29,800 nt of DNA from an uncultured Caryophanales bacterium (GTDB taxonomy: Bacteria > Bacillota_I > Bacilli_A > RFN20 > CAG-826): contig CABQKC010000022.1 in NCBI GenBank assembly GCA_902464635.1, positions 1 to 29,800 of the forward strand, written 5' to 3'. Made by a program: the position numbers and the translations under genes. A model generated the notes under the pieces. That model saw nothing but the letters and a program-made list of their open reading frames with translations, did not search any database and had not been told where the DNA came from. Below are positions 14,811-23,400 of the stretch, piece after piece. Each line of letters begins with the position of its first letter. The stretch's first letter is position 1.

Positions 14811-16079
14811 ATGGAAAAAGGGAAAAGTAGCAACAAGAAAGATGAGGTTTATGCTGTCATCGATTTAAAAAGTTTCTATGCTAGTTGCGAATGTGCCGCT
14901 AGGGGATTAGACATTTTTACCACCCCTTTAGTAGTGGCCGATCCTACTAGAAGCATTAACACGATTGTCATGTCTTCGACCCCATATTTAAAAGAAAAAT
15001 ATGGAATTCCAAATGTATGTAGAGTGAAGTCCTTGCCAAAAGTTCCTGAACTAATTTTTGCCCAGCCTAGAATGGCTTATTATATTGAAATGTCTGCAAA
15101 AGTCGTTTCGATTTTCCTAGATTTTATCGATGAAGAGGATATTCATGTTTATTCTATCGATGAATCTTTCCTTCACTTATCTCCTTATCTTTCTTTATAT
15201 AAAACTACTCCTGAAGGCCTATGCAAAATGATTCAGGAAAGAATTAAAAATGAACTTGGGTTAGTTGCTACATGCGGGATTGGTCCTAATATGTTTTTAG
15301 CTAAGACTTGTTTAGATAATGAAGGCAAGAAGAAACCTCCGTTTTTAGCTAGATGGGATAAAAAAGATATAAAAGAAAAACTATGGAAAATATCTCCTAT
15401 AACTAATGTTTGGGGTATCTCTAGCGGGATTGCTTCTAGGCTTGAAAAAATGGGGATAAGAAGTCTAGAGGCTTTAGCGAATACAGATGTTGAATTGCTA
15501 GAAAAAGAATTTGGAATAATCGGGCATCAGCTTTTTGATTTATCTAATGGGATTGATAATACTGATATTAGAAAGAAATATGTTCCAAAAGAGAATTCGC
15601 TTTCTTTAGGCCAGACATTGATGAAGGATTATGATGGAAAAGGAGCAAGGTTAGTATTAAGAGAAATGTGTGACGATTTGTGTTTTAGATTAAGACTACA
15701 TGAATCTAAATGCGGATTAGTATCAGTTGGTGTTGCTTATAGTGGCGGAGGAGGCTTTTCTAAACAAAGGGCTTTAGATGTCTATAGCGATGATAATGAC
15801 ACCTTATATTCTGTAATCCGAAATATTTTCAATTCATTATATAATGGTGAAAAAATTAGGGGCCTATATATAAGTTTTGGTAAATTGATTCCGTTTTCTT
15901 CTTTGCAACCTAATCTATTCGAGAATTATGAAGAAGCATTAGAAAAGCGAAATCTAAATCTTGCTATAGATAATATCCATAAAATATATGGATCAAACTC
16001 GGTTTTAAGGGCTAGCAGTGGGCTAAAAGATTCTACAATTAAAGTAAGGCATGGACAGATTGGAGGGCATAAATCATGA
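14811..16079 (+). CDS. Y-family translesion DNA polymerase (UmuC/UvrX-like)
   Basis: A 422-aa lesion-bypass polymerase. Catalytic carboxylates are seen in AVIDLKSFYASCE (Asp18) and YSIDESF (Asp117-Glu118). The helix-hairpin-helix region (VWGISSGIASRLEKMGIRSLEAL) and the little-finger domain follow. The order and wording (CECAARGLD, PLVVADPTR) fit the Gram-positive UvrX/YqjW group rather than DinB. Its last four bases overlap the start of a YolD-like gene, the usual partner. No LexA box of the Bacillus type is evident. There is no ribosome site: a TATTAT box at 14798-14803 ends seven bases before the ATG, which suggests a leaderless message. Confidence 0.9.
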   Translation: MEKGKSSNKKDEVYAVIDLKSFYASCECAARGLDIFTTPLVVADPTRSINTIVMSSTPYLKEKYGIPNVCRVKSLPKVPELIFAQPRMAYYIEMSAKVVSIFLDFIDEEDIHVYSIDESFLHLSPYLSLYKTTPEGLCKMIQERIKNELGLVATCGIGPNMFLAKTCLDNEGKKKPPFLARWDKKDIKEKLWKISPITNVWGISSGIASRLEKMGIRSLEALANTDVELLEKEFGIIGHQLFDLSNGIDNTDIRKKYVPKENSLSLGQTLMKDYDGKGARLVLREMCDDLCFRLRLHESKCGLVSVGVAYSGGGGFSKQRALDVYSDDNDTLYSVIRNIFNSLYNGEKIRGLYISFGKLIPFSSLQPNLFENYEEALEKRNLNLAIDNIHKIYGSNSVLRASSGLKDSTIKVRHGQIGGHKS

Positions 16080-16396
16080 GCAAATACGAAGATAGAGGCA
16101 TGATGAAATATGCTCCATATCAATCTTTAATTGAACAATCTACTTCTTTAAAAAAACTGAGGTATAACAAGAACAAAAAAGAAAAACCGGCAATCTCTAA
16201 TGAACGAGCAGAAGAGATTAACTCGGTTTTGACTAATTACGATAATGAGAATGTTATTATCAGATTTTATGAAGATGGATATCTTTATTATATCGAGGGT
16301 AAAATCGAAAAGATTGAACCCATGTATCGATATTTGTTAATTCAAGAAAAGAAAATCGAATTCAAAAACCTAATTGAAATTGTTATTAAAAACTAG
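16076..16396 (+). CDS. YolD-like protein
   Basis: A 106-aa small protein starting within the stop of the polymerase gene (ATGA overlap). The N-terminus (YEDRGMMKYAPYQSLIEQ) and the C-terminal beta-rich region (VIIRFYEDGYLYYIEGKIEKIE) match the YolD family. Members are commonly encoded next to UvrX-type Y-family polymerases and are proposed to modulate them, in a role analogous to UmuD. Its stop codon shares a CTAG with the stop of the convergent aminopeptidase gene. Confidence 0.82.
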   Translation: MSKYEDRGMMKYAPYQSLIEQSTSLKKLRYNKNKKEKPAISNERAEEINSVLTNYDNENVIIRFYEDGYLYYIEGKIEKIEPMYRYLLIQEKKIEFKNLIEIVIKN

Positions 16397-17643
16397 AAAG
16401 CCCAGTTTCCGTCTTTGAATATCTGGACTTCTTTTCCATCAGAAGTAGTTCCGACTATATTCAAGTCTTTTGAACCAATCATAAAGTCGACATGGCTAAG
16501 GGATTTATTGATTCCAAAAGAATGGATTTCATCTTCGCTATATTTTTGGAAATCCTTATATAGATTGGTGAATCCTCTCCCTAAGGCAAGGTGGCAAGCG
16601 GCGTTTTCGTCGAATAAGGTGTTATAGAATAATAGGCCTGTATTATTAATTGGGGAATCAAATGGAACAAGGGCACATTCACCTAAATAGGCACTTCCTT
16701 CATCTAGACTTAATATAGATCTTAAGGCAGCTTCTCCTTCTTCGGCATGGACATCTATTGCTTTGCCATCTTTAAATTTGACATAGAAATTTCTAATTAA
16801 TTGGCCTTGGTAGACTAAAGGTTTTGCAGAATAGACAATACCTTCGGCTTCTCCTTTTCTAGGGGAAGTAAATATTTCTTCGCTTGGGATATTTGGTTGG
16901 AAGAAAGTTCCATCCAAAGTTTCTTCTCCTCCGCCTAACCAATTTACTTCTGGAATAAGTCCAACGGTTAAATCGGTTCCGTTACTAGAAGTGTAATGTA
17001 ACTTTACTAAATGTAAGGAATTCAAATAATCGCAACGTTCCTTTAGATTTTCATCATGATCTTGCCAGTTCTTGATTCCGTTTCCATCGCTAGCCCTTGA
17101 AGTTAATAAAATAGCTTCATAAAGCTTTTCCATGGCTTTTGATCTAGTTAGCTCTGGGAATACTTTCTTGGCCCATTTTTTAGATGGAACCCCAGCAATA
17201 CACCACTGATATTTGTTTTCTCTTTTTTCAATTAAAGAAGCAACAGCAAGGTATTTTTCTCTTTTAACCTTAGCTGCTTTTTCGGCGTTGATTCCTTTAT
17301 TTGCATCAGGGTCATCTGAATCCAGCCATAGGTAGGCTGGTAAGGTAGATGTAAACCATTCTTGATAAGCAATATCCATTGGAAGAGCTTCACATAAAGC
17401 CTTGGTCTTAGCTTTCTTCATTTGGACCTTGTTTACCTTTTCAGATTGCCAAAGGACATGAACGTATTTCGCACCTGCTTCATAACATTGTTTGACTACT
17501 AAAGCAGTGAAATCTTCGATATCGACATTGGATTTAATGATAACGGATTGACCTTTTTTGAGGTTCAAACCGCTTTTGACTATAAGTTCGGCATAAGCCT
17601 TTTCTAATTTTTTGTTCATAGAAATACTCTTTTTTTCCTCCAT
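16393..17643 (-). CDS. M29-family aminopeptidase (AmpS/PepS type)
   Basis: A 416-aa cytoplasmic metallo-aminopeptidase, close to the usual ~410 aa. The signature segments are WLGGGEETLDGTFFQPNIPSEE followed by FTSPRKGEAEG (metal-binding glutamates), AACHLALGRGF (His) and LSHVDFMIG (His and Asp). It probably trims peptides during protein turnover. The first ATG (17643) lacks a ribosome site; an in-frame Met nine codons in (MNKKLEKAYAEL) begins the conserved family N-terminus and has only a weak AAGAG upstream. Either start is possible. It is divergent from the membrane protein pair and overlaps the YolD-like gene by four bases at its 3' end. Confidence 0.9.
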   Translation of the reverse strand: MEEKKSISMNKKLEKAYAELIVKSGLNLKKGQSVIIKSNVDIEDFTALVVKQCYEAGAKYVHVLWQSEKVNKVQMKKAKTKALCEALPMDIAYQEWFTSTLPAYLWLDSDDPDANKGINAEKAAKVKREKYLAVASLIEKRENKYQWCIAGVPSKKWAKKVFPELTRSKAMEKLYEAILLTSRASDGNGIKNWQDHDENLKERCDYLNSLHLVKLHYTSSNGTDLTVGLIPEVNWLGGGEETLDGTFFQPNIPSEEIFTSPRKGEAEGIVYSAKPLVYQGQLIRNFYVKFKDGKAIDVHAEEGEAALRSILSLDEGSAYLGECALVPFDSPINNTGLLFYNTLFDENAACHLALGRGFTNLYKDFQKYSEDEIHSFGINKSLSHVDFMIGSKDLNIVGTTSDGKEVQIFKDGNWAF

Positions 17644-17687
17644 GGGATATACTTTACTTGGTTTTCATAAAAAAGGAATTATTAAAT

Positions 17688-18479
17688 ATGGAAGAAAAAG
17701 CAAATGAAAGAAAAATGTACAAGGTTTGGGCCACTTGGAACTATATCGAGGCCTTCCTTTTATTAGCCGCTGGTATTTGTGGAGTAGTTTTTTCAGCGAC
17801 CGGAAATGTCTCTGCCGAGTCTCCGATTAATCTAGTTCTTTCATTAGTTGTTGGGATATTTGTTGTTCTTGATGGAATATTAAGGTTAGTTATGTCTTTC
17901 TATTCCTTTGCTAGTAGCGAAGAATCGATAATGCTAGTGGCAGGGTTTGAAGTAGCAATGGGAGAAACCATAATCCTTTCCTATACTGTATTTATAGATA
18001 TATTAGTTAAGTTCATTGCTGTTTTGCTTATCGTAATCGGATTGCTATTGGTACTGTTTTCAATATTCACTATTGTTAAGAAAACATCAAAATTATTCAT
18101 GCCGATATTAGAGATATTGTTTGGAGCAATATTGGTAGCAGTCGGCATCACTATATTGGTTATGTATTTTGGTAATGACGTTGGTACTACTAATAAAATT
18201 ACTGTTCTCTTAGTCGGAATTATTATGGTTTTAGCTGCCGTTGCTCAAGCTGTTATTGCTTCTATTCAATTTAAGAAGAGCAAGAAAAAATATGAAGTGG
18301 CTACCACTAATGGCAAGAACAAAGATAAAAAGAAAGACAAGAAGTCTAAGAAAGATAAACAAGACGAAACCAAAAACGATTCCATCGAAGTGGAAGTAGC
18401 TGAACCGGAAGAAATTAAGAAAATTGGACAAAAAGAAGAAAATGACAATGAAAAAGATACTTCTTCTAGCGTAGAATAG
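17688..18479 (+). CDS. Multi-helix membrane protein with charged tail (DUF308/HdeD-like), paralog 1
   Basis: A 263-aa membrane protein of unknown function. About six helices arranged in pairs (roughly residues 14-34, 45-66, 77-95, 103-128, 138-160 and 170-192) recall DUF308/HdeD-type proteins. The C-terminal tail (about 195-263) is extremely charged, first Lys-rich (KDKKKDKKSKKDKQD) then Glu-rich. I took the ATG at 17688 because an AAGGAA ribosome site precedes it; an upstream start at 17658 lacks one. A paralog starts 20 bases downstream, so they form a two-gene operon and may work as a heteromer. Confidence 0.75.
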   Translation: MEEKANERKMYKVWATWNYIEAFLLLAAGICGVVFSATGNVSAESPINLVLSLVVGIFVVLDGILRLVMSFYSFASSEESIMLVAGFEVAMGETIILSYTVFIDILVKFIAVLLIVIGLLLVLFSIFTIVKKTSKLFMPILEILFGAILVAVGITILVMYFGNDVGTTNKITVLLVGIIMVLAAVAQAVIASIQFKKSKKKYEVATTNGKNKDKKKDKKSKKDKQDETKNDSIEVEVAEPEEIKKIGQKEENDNEKDTSSSVE

Positions 18480-18499
18480 ATTTTAGGAGGAAACAAATC

Positions 18500-19252
18500 A
18501 TGTTTAGAAAAGGAAAAATTGGTTGGACAATTTGGAATATTGTTGAAGGCTTAATTTTAATTACGGCTGGCGTATTGTTTTGCGCTTATTCAAATAATTC
18601 TAGCTTCCAATCCACATGTGTTTTAATTGTTGCTATTTTAGTCATCATTGATGCCGTTTTAAGACTTGCTCTTAATGTAATCTCGGTATTTGGACTTGGG
18701 GATCTCAAGTTAATAAAGACGGATTTTGCTGCCGCCATTAGTGGTACAAGTGAATTAACTCTTGGTATTGGGTTAGTTTTCCTTCAACAAGATCTTTCAA
18801 AAGGCGATATTCTATTTGAAGCCATTGGTAGATTTGTTGGAATATTCTTAATTGTCTTATCTATCATCATGGCAGTTTATGGAATTGTCTATATTGTTAA
18901 GAAATTACAAAGTGTCGGCGTTTCAGTTGTCTATTTCTTAATCGCTGCGATTGGGCTTGCTCTTGGCATTGTTGCCTTAGTATTTTTAACTAAGAGCGAA
19001 AACATCAGGATGCTTGTCTTTATCGTTCTAGGTATCCTTCTTCTTGCCGCTGGTCTTGCAGTCATCTATTTTACCATTGCTTTATTAGTCAAAGCCAAAA
19101 AGGTTGTTAAAGCCGTCGAATCCGTTAAAAAGGATTTCGTAGATGCTTCCGGTGTTGAAGAAGAAACCCCAACCTCAGATAATGTAGTTGAAGAACAAGA
19201 AGAAAGCAAAGAAGAACCAACTGAGCCAAGCAAAGAAAACAAAGCTGAATAA
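18500..19252 (+). CDS. Multi-helix membrane protein with acidic tail (DUF308/HdeD-like), paralog 2
   Basis: A 250-aa paralog of the upstream gene. It has the same opening (a basic stretch then WTIWNIVEGLILITAGVLF, compare WATWNYIEAFLLLAAGICG), the same six-helix pattern, and a tail that is strongly acidic (EEETPTSDNVVEEQEESKEE). A GGAGG ribosome site precedes the ATG. A good terminator follows. Function is unknown; tandem duplication followed by divergence of the tails is visible directly. Confidence 0.75.
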   Translation: MFRKGKIGWTIWNIVEGLILITAGVLFCAYSNNSSFQSTCVLIVAILVIIDAVLRLALNVISVFGLGDLKLIKTDFAAAISGTSELTLGIGLVFLQQDLSKGDILFEAIGRFVGIFLIVLSIIMAVYGIVYIVKKLQSVGVSVVYFLIAAIGLALGIVALVFLTKSENIRMLVFIVLGILLLAAGLAVIYFTIALLVKAKKVVKAVESVKKDFVDASGVEEETPTSDNVVEEQEESKEEPTEPSKENKAE

Positions 19253-19271
19253 TCAATTAATTGATACATGG

Positions 19272-19293
19272 GGCCTCTAAGTGAGGCCTTTTT
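19272..19293 (+). terminator. Rho-independent terminator of the paralog pair
   Basis: Stem GGCCTC (19272-19277) / GAGGCC (19283-19288) with a TAAGT loop, then TTTTT. It lies 20 bases after the stop of the second paralog and directly abuts the nrdG promoter. Confidence 0.85.
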
Positions 19294-19294
19294 G

Positions 19295-19323
19295 TTTACC
19301 TTTTCATTAATAAGTTTTAAAAT
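19295..19323 (+). promoter_or_regulatory. nrdG promoter, leaderless geometry
   Basis: TTTACC (19295-19300), a 17-base spacer and TAAAAT (19318-19323), followed by only six bases before the ATG at 19330. The expected transcription start is therefore at or next to the start codon. No Shine-Dalgarno sequence is present. Confidence 0.65.
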
Positions 19324-19329
19324 TTTGAT

Positions 19330-20031
19330 ATGGAATTTTCAGGATGGGAAAAGCTTTCCCTAGTAGACTTTGACGATAACTTAACAACAACTCTATTCAC
19401 ATCAGGTTGCAATTTTAGATGTCCATTTTGCCATAATGGTGATTTAGTTTTGCATCCTTCTAGATGTGTAGCTATTCCTTTTGATGGAATAAAAGAATAT
19501 CTAAAGAAAAGAGTAGGTGTTTTAGATGCTGTGTGTATATCTGGTGGAGAGCCTACTTTGATGGATGATTTAGAAGAGAAACTTATCTTTATAAAGTCAT
19601 TAGGTTATAAAGTCAAATTAGATAGTAATGGTTCTAGACCTTCTATATTAAAAGATTTAGTTAGCAAGGGTTTAGTAGATTATGTTGCTATGGATATAAA
19701 GAATTCTAAAGCTAAATATGCCGAAACCATCGGGATTAAAGATTTTGATTTAAGTCCAATCGAAGAATCGATTGCCTTTCTTTTATCTAATAAAGTTGGT
19801 TATGAATTTAGAACAACTATAATGAGCGAATTTCATAACGAAGAGGATATGAAACAAATCGGAATTTGGATAAAAGGCGCTAATAGATATTTCCTCCAGC
19901 AATATATAGATAACGAAAACTGCATAAAAAAAGGCCTACATCCAGTTGAATTGGAACAGGCCAATAGATATATAGAAATATTAAAGGAATATATCCCTAA
20001 CGTTAAGCTAAGGGGATACGAGGAGAATTAG
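19330..20031 (+). CDS. nrdG: Anaerobic ribonucleotide reductase activating protein (radical SAM)
   Basis: A 233-aa radical-SAM activase that installs the glycyl radical on NrdD. The iron-sulfur motif is SGCNFRCPFCHN, with Cys27, Cys31 and Cys34 (CxxxCxxC), followed by the SAM-binding glycine motif ISGGEPTL. It belongs to the NrdG2/PflA-like branch, longer than the ~155-aa E. coli NrdG. It is close to nrdD but on the opposite strand, and its 3' end overlaps the trxB-like gene by 29 bases. A promoter six bases upstream suggests a leaderless message. A generic PflA-type activase is the alternative; the nrdD neighbour favours NrdG. Confidence 0.88.
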   Translation: MEFSGWEKLSLVDFDDNLTTTLFTSGCNFRCPFCHNGDLVLHPSRCVAIPFDGIKEYLKKRVGVLDAVCISGGEPTLMDDLEEKLIFIKSLGYKVKLDSNGSRPSILKDLVSKGLVDYVAMDIKNSKAKYAETIGIKDFDLSPIEESIAFLLSNKVGYEFRTTIMSEFHNEEDMKQIGIWIKGANRYFLQQYIDNENCIKKGLHPVELEQANRYIEILKEYIPNVKLRGYEEN

Positions 20032-20944
20032 GTTTCTCTAAAGAATCGACATATTTTTCACATGCTATAGCAGCAAGTGCTCCATCGCTAGTAGCGGTGA
20101 CTACTTGTCTAATCTTTTTAACTGTACAATCGCCAATTGCATAGACGCCTGGGGTTTTTGTTTGCTTTGATTCGTCAGTAACTATAAAGCCGTTTTGAAG
20201 ATCGACTAAGGAAGAGAATCTATTATTATCTGGGGTTTGTCCTATAGCAACGAATAACCCTTCGCAGTTAATAACCATTTCTTGATTGGTTTTGGTATTA
20301 ACAAATTTAACGCCTTCTAGGTTATGTTCTCCGATTAATTCTTTAGAAGCAAAATCATGGTAAATCTTTACGTTTTGCAATGTTTTTAATTTGTTTATCA
20401 AGATTTCATCTGCAAAGAATTTATCAAATAAAGTAACGATTGTAACAGACTTGCAAATGGAAGATAGGCTTATCGCGTATTGGACGGCTGTATTCGCATC
20501 CCCGATAAGACAAACATCTTTCCCTTGGTAAAAAGCCCCATCGCAGACGGCACAATAACTAACGCCTTTCCCAGTTAGTTTTTCTTCGTTAGGAAGACCT
20601 AATTTCCTATGCTTACAACCAGTTGCAATGATGATGGATTTAGATTCATATTCATTGTAATTAGTCTTAACCTTGAAATGTCTTTCTTCTAATTTATTAA
20701 CTGCAATAACTTCATCTAGGTCAAACTCGACTCCTAAAGAAGATATTTGATCAAATAGATTAGAGGCAAAATCCATTCCTGAGATAGATTTTATGGAAGG
20801 ATAGTTTTCTAGCCTTGGAGATTCTGCAATCTGCCCTCCGATTGTTTCTTTTTCGATTAGAAGGACTTTCTTTCCTTCTCTAAGCAAATATAAGGCGGCC
20901 GACATTCCTGCAGGACCAGCGCCGATTATTATCGTGTCAAACAT
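20003..20944 (-). CDS. Thioredoxin-reductase-like flavoprotein lacking NADPH motifs
   Basis: A 313-aa TrxB-type disulfide reductase. The FAD motif GAGPAG (8-13), the redox pair CAVC (Cys131, Cys134) and the C-terminal FAD motif YAIGDC are intact. The NADPH site is not. Where E. coli TrxB has GGGNTAVEEA, this has GDANTAVQYA (148-157), and where it has the phosphate-binding HRRDGFR, this has TLFDKFF (171-177), so all three arginine-type contacts are gone. This is the pattern described for ferredoxin-dependent flavin thioredoxin reductases of clostridia. It lies downstream of nrdD, 47 bases away, on the same strand, and may reduce the redoxin domain of NrdD. An AAAGGAA ribosome site precedes the ATG. 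Confidence 0.88.
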   Translation of the reverse strand: MFDTIIIGAGPAGMSAALYLLREGKKVLLIEKETIGGQIAESPRLENYPSIKSISGMDFASNLFDQISSLGVEFDLDEVIAVNKLEERHFKVKTNYNEYESKSIIIATGCKHRKLGLPNEEKLTGKGVSYCAVCDGAFYQGKDVCLIGDANTAVQYAISLSSICKSVTIVTLFDKFFADEILINKLKTLQNVKIYHDFASKELIGEHNLEGVKFVNTKTNQEMVINCEGLFVAIGQTPDNNRFSSLVDLQNGFIVTDESKQTKTPGVYAIGDCTVKKIRQVVTATSDGALAAIACEKYVDSLEKPNSPRIPLA

Positions 20945-20965
20945 AATTATTCCTTTAACAAATAA

Positions 20966-20985
20966 GGGCCCAAGTTAATGGGCCC
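20966..20985 (-). terminator. Hairpin between nrdD and the trxB-like gene
   Basis: Two copies of the self-complementary GGGCCC (20966-20971 and 20980-20985) can form a strong hairpin just after the nrdD stop codon. The run of T that follows on the - strand is weak, so it may be an attenuator or mRNA-stabilising stem rather than a full terminator. Confidence 0.5.
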
Positions 20986-20991
20986 ATGATT

Positions 20992-23376
20992 TTAGTTTCT
21001 CTTTGAGGTTTCGATATAGCCCTTGATTAATGAGGCATTATCGTAGACCTTGAATGAATCGCCTTCTGGAACAAGTAGTGTTGGGGCATTTTGTATTCCA
21101 TAGGCTTCACTCATTTCCTTATTGGCATAGGCATCTATTTGATGATATTTGATTCCTTCTTTATCTAGAAGCATCTTGGCTACCTTGCAATTTGGGCAAG
21201 TTGGGGAGGTAAATAACAATAATTCATTTACTTTTGGAGCCTCGGTTTTGACTTCGTTATGTTCTTCGCATTTGCAGACTTCTTCAAATTGATGAGGTTC
21301 TTCACCTTTCTTCAATTCGTAAGTCTTTCTTTGCTTGAATTCTTGTGTCTTACCGGCATTCCAGTTCTTAACAGGCCTATAGTAACCAGTAATTCTAGAA
21401 TAGACTTCGGTTTCCTTTCCACAATGTGGGCATTTCCATTGCTCGCCGGTTAAATAACCATGATCTGGGCAAATGGAATAAGTTGGGGACATTGTGTAAT
21501 ATGGAAGCTTGTAGTTTTCAGCAATCTTCCTAACTAACTTCATGCAAGATTCCCAGTTTGGCAAGCGTTGTCCTAAGAAAGCATGGAAGACAGTTCCTGA
21601 TGTATATAGGGTCTGGAATTGATCTTCAATATCAAGAGCTTGGAAGATATCGGAGGTATAGCCAACTGGTAAGTGAGAAGAGTTGGTATAGAACGGGGTA
21701 TCTCCATCTTTAGAAGCGGTGATGATATCTGGGTATCTAGCCTTGTCGTGCTTAGCAAGACGGAAAGCAGTTGATTCAGCAGGTGTGGCTTCTAGGTTAT
21801 AGAGGTCTCCATAAGCTTCTTGGTAATCAGAAAGGCGTTCCCTCATGTGATTCAAGACTTCAACGGTGAATTCTTGAGCTTCTTTGTTGGTTAAATCTTT
21901 CTTAATCCATCTAGCATTTAAGCAAGCTTCGTTCATGCCTACTAATCCAATAGTGGAGAAGTGGTTCTTGAATGAACCGAGGTAATGCTTTGTATATGGA
22001 TATAATCCTGCTTCAAGTAGCTTGGTAACTGTTTCACGTTTTACCTTAAGTGATCTAGCAGAGATATCCATCAATCTATCTAATCTAGCATAGAAATCAG
22101 CCTTATCGGTTGATAAGTAAGCAATTCTAGGCATGTTGATTGTAACAACACCGATTGAACCAGTAGATTCGCCAGAACCGAAATATCCGCCGGACTTCTT
22201 TCTTAATTCTCTTAAATCTAGTCTTAAGCGGCAGCACATGGATCTAACATCGCTTGGCTTCATATCGCTATTGATGTAGTTAGAGAAATATGGGGTGCCG
22301 TATTTAGCGGTCATGGTGAATAACAAACGGTTATTTTCGTTATCGGACCAGTCGAAATCCTTGGTAATTGAATAAGTTGGGATTGGGTATTGGAATCCTC
22401 TTCCTTCGGCATCGCCTTCAATCATGGTTTCGATGAAGGCTTTGTTGACCATGTCCATTTCCTTTTTGCAATCGCCATAGGTGAAATCCATTTCTTTTCC
22501 ACCGACAATTGCAGGTAAATTAACCATATCTTCAGGAACGGTCCAGTCTAAGGTTATATTTGTAAATGGAGATTGGGTGCCCCATCTAGAAGGTGTATTA
22601 ACACCGAATATAAAGGATTGGATGCATTGCTTGACTTCTTTATAGGTTAAGTTATCTGCTTTAACAAATGGGGCAAGATAGGTATCGAATGAAGAGAAAG
22701 CTTGAGCGCCAGCCCATTCATTTTGCATGATACCAAGGAAGTTGACCATTTGGTTGCATAAGGTCATTAAGTGACGTGCAGGGGCAGAAGTGATCTTTCC
22801 TGTGACTCCACCTAATCCTTCTTTGATTAATTGCTTTAAACTCCAACCAGCACAATATCCAGTAAGCATGGATAAATCGTGGATGTGGATATCGGCGTTC
22901 TTGTGGGCGTCTGCAATTTCTTTATCATAGACTTCAGAAAGCCAGTAATTAGCAGTAACGGCACCAGAGTTAGAAAGAATCAAACCACCTACCGAATAAG
23001 TAACGGTGGAGTTTTCCTTAACACGCCAGTCCGCGACTTTTAAGTAAGAATCAACGACGTTTTTAAAATCAAGAGTAGTGCTCTTTACTTGTCTAATAGC
23101 AGCCCTTTTTGTTCTATAGTCCATATAAGACTTTGCAACGTCTACAAAGCCTGTTTGGATCAAGACTACTTCGACAGAGTCTTGAATATCTTCTACGGTT
23201 ACAATTTCGTTTTTAACCTTATTGGAGAAGTTGCTGGTAACACGCAAGGCTAATAACTCTAAAACATCTGGAGTTACTTCCTTGTGTTCAGCAGCAAAAG
23301 CCTTGCCGATAGCCGACTCAATCTTTTTTAGGTCAAATGGAACGAAATCCCCGCTTCTTTTTTGTACTTGTAACAT
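20992..23376 (-). CDS. nrdD: Anaerobic (class III) ribonucleoside-triphosphate reductase fused to a glutaredoxin-like domain
   Basis: A 794-aa class III reductase making deoxynucleotides without oxygen. Order: ATP-cone (about 1-90, VQKRSGDFVPFDLKKIESAI), the ten-stranded barrel with active-site cysteines (GYCAGW, SMCCRL), a zinc-binding region (CPDHGY and CPHC), and the glycyl-radical segment RITGYYRPVKNWNAGK with the radical Gly near residue 664. After a linker with CKC, residues about 717-794 form a complete redoxin fold (LLFTSPTCPNCKVAKMLL, CPNC at about 727-730, cis-Pro in NAPTLLVP). I chose the ATG at 23376, which has a GGAAGGGA ribosome site; the frame extends further but without support. 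The fusion suggests reduction by a protein thiol rather than formate. Confidence 0.93.
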   Translation of the reverse strand: MLQVQKRSGDFVPFDLKKIESAIGKAFAAEHKEVTPDVLELLALRVTSNFSNKVKNEIVTVEDIQDSVEVVLIQTGFVDVAKSYMDYRTKRAAIRQVKSTTLDFKNVVDSYLKVADWRVKENSTVTYSVGGLILSNSGAVTANYWLSEVYDKEIADAHKNADIHIHDLSMLTGYCAGWSLKQLIKEGLGGVTGKITSAPARHLMTLCNQMVNFLGIMQNEWAGAQAFSSFDTYLAPFVKADNLTYKEVKQCIQSFIFGVNTPSRWGTQSPFTNITLDWTVPEDMVNLPAIVGGKEMDFTYGDCKKEMDMVNKAFIETMIEGDAEGRGFQYPIPTYSITKDFDWSDNENNRLLFTMTAKYGTPYFSNYINSDMKPSDVRSMCCRLRLDLRELRKKSGGYFGSGESTGSIGVVTINMPRIAYLSTDKADFYARLDRLMDISARSLKVKRETVTKLLEAGLYPYTKHYLGSFKNHFSTIGLVGMNEACLNARWIKKDLTNKEAQEFTVEVLNHMRERLSDYQEAYGDLYNLEATPAESTAFRLAKHDKARYPDIITASKDGDTPFYTNSSHLPVGYTSDIFQALDIEDQFQTLYTSGTVFHAFLGQRLPNWESCMKLVRKIAENYKLPYYTMSPTYSICPDHGYLTGEQWKCPHCGKETEVYSRITGYYRPVKNWNAGKTQEFKQRKTYELKKGEEPHQFEEVCKCEEHNEVKTEAPKVNELLLFTSPTCPNCKVAKMLLDKEGIKYHQIDAYANKEMSEAYGIQNAPTLLVPEGDSFKVYDNASLIKGYIETSKRN

Positions 23377-23400
23377 AATATCCCTTCCAATCACACAATA

